DNA from: DATAZK01 sp963731205
GTDB lineage: Bacteria > Actinomycetota > Actinomycetes > Frankiales > Frankiaceae
Assembly (NCBI GenBank): GCA_963731205.1
Contig: CAVSUJ010000001.1
Location: 1,674,001 to 1,738,000, forward strand
Direction of reading: 5' to 3'
DNA length: 64,000 nt
Part shown: positions 54,445-62,101 of the stretch, piece after piece
Position numbering within the stretch: the first letter of the stretch is position 1
How the letters are laid out: each line of letters starts with the position of its first letter
The notes under the pieces: model-generated
Database searches by the model: none
Told to the model about the DNA's origin: nothing
What the model saw: only the letters and a program-made list of their open reading frames with translations
Made by a program: the position numbers and the translations under genes

Positions 54445-54467
54445 GGCCGGGCAAGGAGCACCCGGCC
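54445..54467 (-). terminator. Hairpin between rpmA and obgE
   Basis: GGCCGGG (54445-54451) and CCCGGCC (54461-54467) form a 7-bp stem around nine bases. It could reduce read-through from ribosomal protein genes into obgE. No T-run follows. Confidence 0.35.
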
Positions 54468-54474
54468 GGCGACG

Positions 54475-54765
54475 CTAGGCGCCGGCCCCGACGGGAGCGT
54501 CGGCTTCGGCAGCCTGCTCGGTGACGATGTTGACGACCCGGCGCCCACGCTTGGTGCCGAACTGGACGTAGCCGGCGGACAAGGCGAACAGGGTGTCGTC
54601 CTTGCCGCGACCGACCAGGTCACCGGGGTGGAAATGGGTGCCGCGCTGGCGGACGATGATCTCGCCGGCATTGACCAGCTGGCCGCCGTAACGCTTCACG
54701 CCGAGGCGCTGCGCATTCGAATCACGACCGTTGCGCGAGGAGCTGGCGCCCTTCTTGTGTGCCAT
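54475..54765 (-). CDS. rpmA: 50S ribosomal protein L27
   Basis: The 96-residue protein is diagnostic from its N-terminus, MAHKKGASSSRNGRDSNAQR, and from GTHFHPGDLVGRGKDDTLFAL. L27 sits near the peptidyl-transferase centre. There is no cleavable extension before MAHKK. AAGGGC precedes ATG 54765, four bases after rplU. Confidence 0.97.
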   Translation of the reverse strand: MAHKKGASSSRNGRDSNAQRLGVKRYGGQLVNAGEIIVRQRGTHFHPGDLVGRGKDDTLFALSAGYVQFGTKRGRRVVNIVTEQAAEADAPVGAGA

Positions 54766-54769
54766 CTCG

Positions 54770-55108
54770 TCAGCCCTTCTTGCTCGTGGAGGCGGCAGCC
54801 GCAGCGTCGATGCCGGTGACCCGCAGCCGGGTGTACTTCTGGCGGTGACCCTGGCGGGTGTGCTGGCCCGACTTGTTCTTGAACTTGTGGATACGGATCT
54901 TCGGGCCCTTTTCCAGGCCGAGGATCTCCGCCGTCACCGAGACGGCGGCGAGCGCCGTCGCATCAGTGGTGACCGTGGTGCCGTCAACCAGCAGGAGGGC
55001 AGGCAGCGTCACGGAATCACCGGTCTCGCCGGGCACCAGCTCGACATTGAGCTCGTCGCCGACAGCCACCTTGTGCTGCTTACCTCCGGTGCGCACGACC
55101 GCGTACAC
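54770..55108 (-). CDS. rplU: 50S ribosomal protein L21
   Basis: The 112-residue protein has VYAVVRTGGKQHKVAVGDELNVE at the N-terminus and KIRIHKFKNKSGQHTRQGHRQKYTRLRV, the L21 signature. GTG 55108 is supported by GAGGTAGGTGA upstream; the frame is open further upstream without ribosome-site support. The 175 bases between rne and rplU would hold the promoter and leader of rplU-rpmA. Confidence 0.96.
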   Translation of the reverse strand: MYAVVRTGGKQHKVAVGDELNVELVPGETGDSVTLPALLLVDGTTVTTDATALAAVSVTAEILGLEKGPKIRIHKFKNKSGQHTRQGHRQKYTRLRVTGIDAAAAASTSKKG

Positions 55109-55207
55109 CGATTCACCTACCTCGCTGGACTGGAAACTCGCGACTGGATCACAACTGGAAACTGCAAGCTTGGACGCCCGGGACGGACTGTTCGCACATC
55201 CCTGGAC

Positions 55208-55226
55208 TCGTGCCCCTGGGGCACGA
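55208..55226 (-). terminator. Palindrome TCGTGCCCC-T-GGGGCACGA after rne
   Basis: Nine-base arms meet around one base, 58 bases past the rne stop and 100 bases before rplU. It is a likely terminator for rne or an attenuator in the rplU leader; L21 leaders are often structured. Confidence 0.45.
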
Positions 55227-55283
55227 CCGCCCATCCTATCGGAACGGGAGACCCCGATGGGAATGGTCAGCCCCGCTTCAGCC

Positions 55284-57875
55284 TCACTCCACCAGCACGT
55301 CTGCAGAGTGGGCTTCGGCTGACTCTGCCGCGTCCTCGCCGACGTCGGGCTCCGCCGAGGCGTCGGACTCGGCCGCTTCGATCGCTTCGACGGCCTCCTC
55401 GACCTCCGGCGCGACGGTCGGCTCTGCCTGCTCCTCGGCCTTCGCTTCGACACCGTTCTCCGAGGGCACGCCGTCGCTCAACGGGGTGGGTATCTCGTTG
55501 CCGTCCTCGTCGAGCGGGCGTGGCAGCGGTGGGCGCGGGATCGGCTTGGGCTTGGGCTTGATCCCGCCGAGCCCCGGGAGCTCGATCGTGTGGCCGCGGC
55601 CGCCGCAGGTGGGACACGGTTCGCTGTAGGCCTCGAGCAGGCCCTGACCGACCCGCTTACGCGTCATCTGCACCAGCCCCAGGCTGGTCACCTCGGCGAC
55701 CTGGTGCTTGGTGCGGTCACGGCCGAGGCACTCGGTGAGCCGGCGCAGCACCAGCTCGCGGTTGCTCTCCAGGACCATGTCGATGAAGTCGACGACGATG
55801 ATTCCGCCGACGTCACGCAGCCTGAGCTGGCGGACCAGCTCCTCGGCGGCCTCGAGGTTGTTCTTGGTGACGGTCTCCTCGAGGTTGCCGCCCTTGCCGG
55901 TGAAGCGGCCGGTGTTGACGTCGACGACCGTCATCGCCTCGGTGCGGTCAAAGACGAGCGAGCCGCCCGAGGGCAGGTAAACCTTGCGGTCGAGTGCCTT
56001 GAGCAGCTGCTCGTCGATACGCGCTTCGGCGAACACGTCGCCGCTCGACTCCTGACGCAGCCGCGGCAGCAGGTCAGGGGCGACCCCCGAGACGTAGCCG
56101 TGGATCAGCTCCCACTCGGCGTCGCCCTGGACCACGAGCTCGTTGAAGTCCTCGTTGAAGATGTCGCGGATCACGCGCACGACCAGGTCGGGCTCGGCGT
56201 ACAGCAGACCCGGAGGCGTCGCCTTGGTCGACTTCTTCTGGATGTCCTCCCACTGAGCCGCGAGGCGGGTGATGTCGCGGGAGAGCTCGTCCTCGCTGGC
56301 ACCTTCGGCTGCGGTGCGGACGATGACGCCCGCGTCCTCAGGGGTGATCTTCTTCAGGATGCTGCGCAGCCGGGTGCGCTCGCTGTCGGGCAGCTTGCGG
56401 CTGATGCCGGCGCTGCCGCCGTCGGGCACGTAGACCATGTAGCGGCCGGGGAGGCTGACCTGGCTGGTGAGCCGGGCGCCCTTGTGGCCGATCGGATCCT
56501 TGGTGACCTGCACGACCACGGCCTGGCCGGCCTTCAGCGCCTGCTCGATCTTGCGCGGCTTGCCTTCCAACCCGCTGGCGTCGTAATTGACCTCGCCGGC
56601 GTAGAGCACGCCATTGCGGCCCTTGCCGATGTCGACGAACGCCGCCTCCATGCTCGGCAGCACGTTCTGCACGCGGCCGAGATAGACGTTGCCGGCGTAG
56701 GACGCGGAGCTGGCCCGGGTGACGTAGTGCTCGACGAGCACGTTGTCCTCGAGCACGGCGATCTGGGTGCGCTCCCCCGCATTGCGCACGACCATCACCC
56801 GGTTGACGGACTCCCGGCGGGCCAGGAATTCGGCTTCGGTGACCAGCGGCACCCGGCGCCGGCTGGTGTCACGGCTCTCGCGGCGACGCTGGCGCTTGGC
56901 CTCCAGCCGGGTCGAACCGCTGACCCCGCGGATCTCGTCGTCGGACGAGCGGCCGCTGGAACCGCTGCTCGAGGCGTCGTCGTCATCGCTGCCGGAGGCC
57001 TTGCGCGGGCGACGCTGGCGGGTACGCCGGCGCTTGACGGAGCCGGGCTCGCCGCCCTCCCCCGTCTCACCGGACTCGCCGTCTGCGGCGCCGTCCTCAT
57101 CGGTCTGGGCGGCGGGAGCGTCGCTGGAGTCCTCCGCGGACTCACTACCCTCACTGCCCTCGGCAGCCTCGGCGCCCTCGGTGCCCTCGGTGCCGTCGTC
57201 CTCGCGCACCCGGCCGCGCCCACGGCGACCGCGCCGCCGGCGCCGGCGGGGAGCGTCGCTGCCACCCTCACCGGACTCGCCGGCGTCATCGGTCTCGTCG
57301 TCACCGTCGGCGTGATCCTGCTGGTCGTCCGATGCGTCACTCGGCGTGTCATCGCCGAACGACGGCCGGTCGACGTGATCCAGGTCGACCCGGGGAGCGT
57401 CGAACGAGACCGGCAGCGGGTCGGGCGCCTGGAAGGTCACGACCGGCGCGGCGCGGCGGCGCGACCGGCGGGCCGGTTTGACCTCCTCGACCTGTTCAAC
57501 CTGTTCGGCCTCTTCGGCAGCGACGTCTTCCGGGGCGATGGCTTCGGTGGGCGCGTCCTCGACCGCTGCCGCCTCGGCCACGACCTCTTCCGCGACGAAC
57601 GCGTCGGCCGCCTCGGCGATGGCCTCTTCCTCGGCAACCTCGGCGGCCACTTCTTCGGCGATGACCTCGGCCACCGCCTCCTCGACCTGTGCTTCGGGGT
57701 CCGGCTCAGGAGCGACGACGGGAGCCGGCTCCGGAGCGGGTGCTCCCACCGGGCGGCTCGCGGCACGCCGGCGGCGCGGACGAGCGGGCGGAGCGGCAGC
57801 CGTCGAACTCGGAGCCGCTGAGTCAGCCGCCTCGGTCGTGTCGATGCTGTTGTTGTCGTTGGTCTTGTCGATCAA
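55284..57875 (-). CDS. rne: Ribonuclease E/G
   Basis: The 863-residue endoribonuclease of RNA decay and rRNA processing has an unusual layout typical of actinomycetes. The first 340 residues are low-complexity, Glu/Ala-rich then Arg-rich (RRRRRGRRGRGR at 211-222), and may bind RNA and the degradosome. The catalytic core follows: the S1-like region (about 395-470), DNase I-like domain with D652 (VVDVNTG) and D696 (VDFIDM), and the zinc link C754/C757 (CPTC). A short acidic tail ends the protein. The start is TTG 57875 with GAAAGG nine bases upstream. Confidence 0.94.
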   Translation of the reverse strand: MIDKTNDNNSIDTTEAADSAAPSSTAAAPPARPRRRRAASRPVGAPAPEPAPVVAPEPDPEAQVEEAVAEVIAEEVAAEVAEEEAIAEAADAFVAEEVVAEAAAVEDAPTEAIAPEDVAAEEAEQVEQVEEVKPARRSRRRAAPVVTFQAPDPLPVSFDAPRVDLDHVDRPSFGDDTPSDASDDQQDHADGDDETDDAGESGEGGSDAPRRRRRRGRRGRGRVREDDGTEGTEGAEAAEGSEGSESAEDSSDAPAAQTDEDGAADGESGETGEGGEPGSVKRRRTRQRRPRKASGSDDDDASSSGSSGRSSDDEIRGVSGSTRLEAKRQRRRESRDTSRRRVPLVTEAEFLARRESVNRVMVVRNAGERTQIAVLEDNVLVEHYVTRASSASYAGNVYLGRVQNVLPSMEAAFVDIGKGRNGVLYAGEVNYDASGLEGKPRKIEQALKAGQAVVVQVTKDPIGHKGARLTSQVSLPGRYMVYVPDGGSAGISRKLPDSERTRLRSILKKITPEDAGVIVRTAAEGASEDELSRDITRLAAQWEDIQKKSTKATPPGLLYAEPDLVVRVIRDIFNEDFNELVVQGDAEWELIHGYVSGVAPDLLPRLRQESSGDVFAEARIDEQLLKALDRKVYLPSGGSLVFDRTEAMTVVDVNTGRFTGKGGNLEETVTKNNLEAAEELVRQLRLRDVGGIIVVDFIDMVLESNRELVLRRLTECLGRDRTKHQVAEVTSLGLVQMTRKRVGQGLLEAYSEPCPTCGGRGHTIELPGLGGIKPKPKPIPRPPLPRPLDEDGNEIPTPLSDGVPSENGVEAKAEEQAEPTVAPEVEEAVEAIEAAESDASAEPDVGEDAAESAEAHSADVLVE

Positions 57876-57952
57876 GTTATTAAGCCTTTCGGCCCCCGGG
57901 CGCGTGGTGCTCGCGTCCGCGCAGGGATCCGCTCAGGCGCTCACGGGGATCG

Positions 57953-58789
57953 TCAGCGCTCCTGCGACGCCACTGATGAGCTCACAACACTGCGGGCTAC
58001 CCTGTCGGCCGCGAGTGGATCAAGAATCGACCCGTCCTCCAACAGTCGGCCCTGCGCCATCCTCGTCACCAGGGACGAGATCGGCGCCGGGCAACTAGCC
58101 ACGGCAGTCAAGGCAGCCACAACGTCATCGGGCCGTACAACGGGCGTCGTCTGCTGCACAACCACTCTGAGTATCGCACACGGCGACGTCGCGCCCCCCG
58201 GTGACACCCGGTCGGGGTGGTCGGAGGCGTCATTCGCGGGGCTGACGATCAGGGCGCTGACCAGCGGGCCTCGGACGTCGATCGTGCGGCGGCCATCCTT
58301 GGTGAGCCGTTCTACGGGTGCGGTGGTGGCCGCGAGCAATCCCTCGACGGCGGGGCGCAGCTGATCGTCATCGATCCCATGCAGGACCAATTCCCAGACG
58401 GACACGTCCAAACGCTCGGCGAGCTTGCCCGTGCCAGGCGCCGCCAGGACGGCCTCGAGCACGTCGATGCCGGGCGGCAGAGCCGCATCGAGGTCGCGCG
58501 CCAACTGGTCGGGGTCGCGCGGCTGGGCAAGCGCGAGTTCGACGTACTCGGCCTCGCTCGCCGCCCCGGTCGGAGCCGCCCCGGCCCACGAGATACGCGG
58601 ATGAGGCGTGAAGCCGGACGAGTAGGCCATCGGGATGCCGGCCCGCCGGATCGCCCGCTCGAACGCGCGGGCCACGTCACGGTGGGAGGTGAAACGCAAC
58701 CGCCCTCGCCTCGCGAAGCGCAGCCGTACCCGGGCGACGACTTCGGTCGGCCGGCCGGTGATGTCGGGCTGGCGTCTGGCGGTGCTCAG
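57953..58789 (-). CDS. TIGR03936/DUF2344 family protein
   Basis: The protein is about 278 residues. RLRFARRGRLRFTSHRDVARAFERAIRRAGIPMAYSSGF and HPRISWA identify the DUF2344 (TIGR03936) family, always encoded beside TIGR03960 radical SAM genes. Function is unknown; a link to RNA or ribosome modification is suspected. The start is abnormal: no ATG, GTG or TTG occurs in frame between the family N-terminus and codons deep inside the upstream gene (ATG 58966). CTG 58789, overlapping the upstream stop as CTGA, is the most natural candidate. The C-terminal region has VVVQQTTPVVRPDDVVAAL. Confidence 0.83.
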   Translation of the reverse strand: MSTARRQPDITGRPTEVVARVRLRFARRGRLRFTSHRDVARAFERAIRRAGIPMAYSSGFTPHPRISWAGAAPTGAASEAEYVELALAQPRDPDQLARDLDAALPPGIDVLEAVLAAPGTGKLAERLDVSVWELVLHGIDDDQLRPAVEGLLAATTAPVERLTKDGRRTIDVRGPLVSALIVSPANDASDHPDRVSPGGATSPCAILRVVVQQTTPVVRPDDVVAALTAVASCPAPISSLVTRMAQGRLLEDGSILDPLAADRVARSVVSSSVASQER

Positions 58790-60702
58790 GTCGCGCTCGG
58801 GGTCGGAACCGGGGCCGGCGTCAGCGGTAGCAGCGTGCGTCCGGTCGGGCCGGTCTCGATGGCGGTGCCCATGGTCGGGCAGACGCCGCAGTCGAAGCAG
58901 GGCGACCAGCGGCAGTCGTCGATCTCGCGCTCGTCGAGCGCCTCCTGCCAGTCCGACCAGAGCCATTCCTCGTCGAGGCCGGAGTCGAGGTGATCCCACG
59001 GCAGCACCTCGGAGCGGGTGCGCTCGCGGGTGGTGTACCAGTCGACGTCGATCCCGACGGCTGCGGCAGCTTCCATCCACCGGTCGTAGGAGAAGTGCTC
59101 GCTCCAGCCGTCGAAGCGGCCGCCCCGGCGCACCACCTCAGCGACCACGGCTGACACGCGGCGGTCGCCGCGGGAGAGCAAACCCTCAATGATTCCAGGC
59201 TTTCCGTCGTGGTAGCGATAGCCGATCGCGCGGTCGCGGCCGATCGCGTCGCGCAGCAACTGCAAGCGGCGGTCGGTCTCCGCGGCGGCAAGCTGCGGCG
59301 CCCACTGGAACGGCGTGTGGGGCTTGGGGACGAAGCCGCCGATGGAGACGGTGCAGCGGATGTCGCGGCGTCCGGTGACCTCGCGTCCGGCCCGGATGAC
59401 GGACTTGGCGAGCTGCGCGATCTGCAGCACGTCCTCGTCGGTCTCGGTCGGCAGGCCGCACATGAAGTAGAGCTTCACGGAGGTCCAGCCGGCCGCGTAC
59501 GCCGTGGTGACGGTCTTGATGAGGTCGTCCTCGGTGACGGTCTTGTTGATGACCTTGCGCAAACGCTCCGAGCCGCCCTCGGGAGCGAACGTGAGGCCCG
59601 ATCGGCGCCCGCCACGGGCGAACTCCTCGGCAAGCGTGATGTTGAACGCGTCAACCCGGGTGGAAGGCAGCGAGAGCGAGGTCTGGGTGCCCTCGTAGCG
59701 GTCGGCGAGACCCTTGGCGATCTCGCCGATCTCGGAGTGGTCGGCGGACGACAGGCTCAGCAGGCCGACTTCCTCATAGCCCGTGGCGGCCAGTCCGGCG
59801 GCCACCATCTCGCCGATGCCGGTGATGCTGCGCTCCCGGACCGGACGCGTGATCATCCCCGCCTGGCAGAAGCGGCAGCCGCGCGTGCAACCGCGGAAGA
59901 TCTCCACGCTCATCCGCTCATGGACGCTCTCGGCCAGCGGCACCAGCGGCTGCTTGGGGTAGGGCCACGCGTCGAGGTTGGTGACCGTGTGCTTGGAGGG
60001 GCGGCGCGGCACATCCGGACGGGTGGGCGTGATGCGCGCGATCCGCCCGTCGGCTGCGTAGTCGACGTCATAGAAGCGTGGGACGTAGGCGAGCCCGCGC
60101 CGGGCCAGCTCGACGAGCGTGTGCTCGCGCTCCCAGCCCTCGGCCTTGGCGAGGCGCAGCACCTCGGTGATGCCGAGCACCGCCTGCTCGCCGTCACCGA
60201 GGACGACCGCGTCGAGGAAGTCGGCGATCGGCTCGGGATTGAACGCCGCGTGGCCTCCGGCGATGACGATCGGATGCTCACCCGTGCGCTCGCGCGACTG
60301 CAGCGGGATGCCCGCCAGCTCCAGGGCGACGAGGAAATTGGTGTAGCCCAGCTCGGTGGAGAAGCTGATGCCGAAGGCGTCGAACGCGCTCACCGGACGA
60401 TGGCCCTCGACGGTGAACTGGCCGATGCCGTGCTCGCGCATGAGGGCTTCGAGATCGGGCCAGACGCTGTAGGTGCGCTCGGCCAGCACGCCGGGCTGCT
60501 CGTTCAGCACCTCGTACAGGATCATGACGCCCTGGTTGGGCAATCCGACCTCATAGGCATCGGGATACATCAGGCACCACCGCACGTCAGCGGTGTCCCA
60601 ATCCTTGAGCTGCGCGTTGAGCTCGCCGCCGACGTACTGGACGGGCTTGCGGACCTTGGGCAGCAGCGGCTCGAGGCGCGGCCATACGGATTCGACCGGC
60701 AT
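58786..60702 (-). CDS. TIGR03960 B12-binding/radical SAM protein
   Basis: The 638-residue protein has an N-terminal B12-binding-like domain (about 20-190; CLMYPDAYEVGLPNQG). The radical SAM core has the cluster motif CTRGCRFC (C272, C276, C279) and GEMVAAGLAATGYEEVGLLSLSSADHSEI. The C-terminus has several Cys (CFDCGVCP). The reaction is unknown. It always pairs with TIGR03936, and the two are fused in some bacteria. ATG 60702 gives the family start; TACCCT eight bases upstream and no ribosome site suggest a leaderless mRNA. The frame is open further upstream. Confidence 0.9.
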   Translation of the reverse strand: MPVESVWPRLEPLLPKVRKPVQYVGGELNAQLKDWDTADVRWCLMYPDAYEVGLPNQGVMILYEVLNEQPGVLAERTYSVWPDLEALMREHGIGQFTVEGHRPVSAFDAFGISFSTELGYTNFLVALELAGIPLQSRERTGEHPIVIAGGHAAFNPEPIADFLDAVVLGDGEQAVLGITEVLRLAKAEGWEREHTLVELARRGLAYVPRFYDVDYAADGRIARITPTRPDVPRRPSKHTVTNLDAWPYPKQPLVPLAESVHERMSVEIFRGCTRGCRFCQAGMITRPVRERSITGIGEMVAAGLAATGYEEVGLLSLSSADHSEIGEIAKGLADRYEGTQTSLSLPSTRVDAFNITLAEEFARGGRRSGLTFAPEGGSERLRKVINKTVTEDDLIKTVTTAYAAGWTSVKLYFMCGLPTETDEDVLQIAQLAKSVIRAGREVTGRRDIRCTVSIGGFVPKPHTPFQWAPQLAAAETDRRLQLLRDAIGRDRAIGYRYHDGKPGIIEGLLSRGDRRVSAVVAEVVRRGGRFDGWSEHFSYDRWMEAAAAVGIDVDWYTTRERTRSEVLPWDHLDSGLDEEWLWSDWQEALDEREIDDCRWSPCFDCGVCPTMGTAIETGPTGRTLLPLTPAPVPTPSAT

Positions 60703-60709
60703 GCGTCCG

Positions 60710-60715
60710 AGGGTA
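60710..60715 (-). promoter_or_regulatory. -10 box TACCCT before the radical SAM gene (leaderless)
   Basis: TACCCT ends eight bases before ATG 60702, in a 41-base gap after the esterase gene. No ribosome site and no clear -35 box are seen. Confidence 0.38.
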
Positions 60716-60743
60716 GTCGCGTCGGGCAAACCCGGCGGAGTCC

Positions 60744-62054
60744 TCAGCCCGAGCAGGTCGCCGAACCCGCGCTGGGCTTGGGGGTCAGGCCCAGCCGCCA
60801 GGACAGGAACGGCAGCGAATCCCGGAACGCGTCCTCCCACAGCGTGAAGGTGTGACCCGCCCCCGCCACTTCCTGCGAGCAGGTGAGGATCCCGGCGCTG
60901 GTGGAGAGCGGGACGAGCGTGCGCTGCGCCACGAGAGGTGCGTGGTCATCAGTGCCCACCTCGAACCAGCCGGCCGTGTTCGGGAAGCGCTGGTTGCGTA
61001 GCAGGAAGAGCGGGTCGTGCTGGTTGTACGCCGTCTGTGAGCCGCCGAAGAGCACCGGGATGGTCGCCGCCGGATCGACCGCTTCTTCCACGGTGGGGCT
61101 CGTGAGGCCCGAGTAGTCGCCGAACGCGACGAATTCGTCGGGATGGCGCAGGGTCAGCATGAGCGAGCACATCCCGCCCTCCGAGAGGCCCGCGATGGCC
61201 AGCGAGCCCTTCGACGTCGAGGCGTTGAAGTTCTTGCGCATGAAGTTCGGGACGTCCTCGGTCACGTACGTCTCGGCCTGGCCCTTGGGGCTGTTGACGC
61301 ATTCGGTGTCGTTGGTGAACGACCCGTTCTCGTCGGGCATCACGATGATCGGCGCCATGCCGTGATGGGCATCGGCGAAGGCGCGCGCGGTCACGTCAGC
61401 CATCGACGCGCGCGTCCAGTCCGACGGCTGTCCGGGGATGCCGGCCAGCAGCACGATGACGGGAAGCTTCACCTTCTCGTTGGCCACCCAGATCGGCGGC
61501 ACCCAGACGAAGGCATCGCGTCCGACGAAGTGGGATTTCTTGCCCGGAATCGGGATCTCGATCGTGAAGCCGTGAGTGGGCAGCGCGCCCCCGTTGTCAG
61601 CCCTCGCCTTGGCCCGGATCTGCTCGAGCTGCTTGAGGCTCACCTGGTTCTGGGCGTCGACCCCGAAGAGCGAGCCGACCGTCGGGTAGTACTGGTACTG
61701 CTTGTTGATCAGCGTCCCGGCCATGGCGGCGGTGAGGGCGATCGACAGGATCGAGACGACCCGGCGCCAGTTGCGGAAGCGGGTCCAGCCGATGATTCCG
61801 ACCACCAGTGCAAGGAAAACCAGGCCGACCCACAGGTAGTAGGAATTCGGGAACTGGTACGGGATCAGCGCCAGCCCGTCGACGAGCAGCGCGGTGAGGC
61901 CGACCATCGCCAGCGTGATCGGCAGGCCGTACAGCAGCTGCCGCTCCCACACGCCGCCTTTCCAGCGAAAGGACAGAAGGGTCGCGCCGAGGCCCAGAGC
62001 GACGATGACGATCGGCGTCGGACCGCTGATCAGCGAGATCGAACTGATGGACAT
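60744..62054 (-). CDS. Membrane-anchored alpha/beta-hydrolase esterase
   Basis: The 436-residue protein has four membrane helices (about 12-28, 40-62, 72-90, 98-116) and an outward alpha/beta-hydrolase domain of the esterase D/antigen 85 family (about 165-425). The nucleophile is S291 (AGLSEGGMCS), the His is H401 (GAGHTFTLW), and D345-E368 may supply the acid. It probably hydrolyses or transfers acyl groups at the cell envelope. The neighbour upstream is an MprF/LysX-like membrane protein; the two are 47 bases apart and may form an envelope-lipid operon. Confidence 0.87.
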   Translation of the reverse strand: MSISSISLISGPTPIVIVALGLGATLLSFRWKGGVWERQLLYGLPITLAMVGLTALLVDGLALIPYQFPNSYYLWVGLVFLALVVGIIGWTRFRNWRRVVSILSIALTAAMAGTLINKQYQYYPTVGSLFGVDAQNQVSLKQLEQIRAKARADNGGALPTHGFTIEIPIPGKKSHFVGRDAFVWVPPIWVANEKVKLPVIVLLAGIPGQPSDWTRASMADVTARAFADAHHGMAPIIVMPDENGSFTNDTECVNSPKGQAETYVTEDVPNFMRKNFNASTSKGSLAIAGLSEGGMCSLMLTLRHPDEFVAFGDYSGLTSPTVEEAVDPAATIPVLFGGSQTAYNQHDPLFLLRNQRFPNTAGWFEVGTDDHAPLVAQRTLVPLSTSAGILTCSQEVAGAGHTFTLWEDAFRDSLPFLSWRLGLTPKPSAGSATCSG

Positions 62055-62101
62055 GCTGGCTCAGCCGCCTCTTCCCCAGGCGGTGGCCGGAATCGCCTCC
62101 A

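Noticed and set aside
55590..57821. 743-codon plus-strand frame
   Set aside because: Antisense to rne; repetitive Leu/Gly/Asp composition mirrors the low-complexity part of RNase E.
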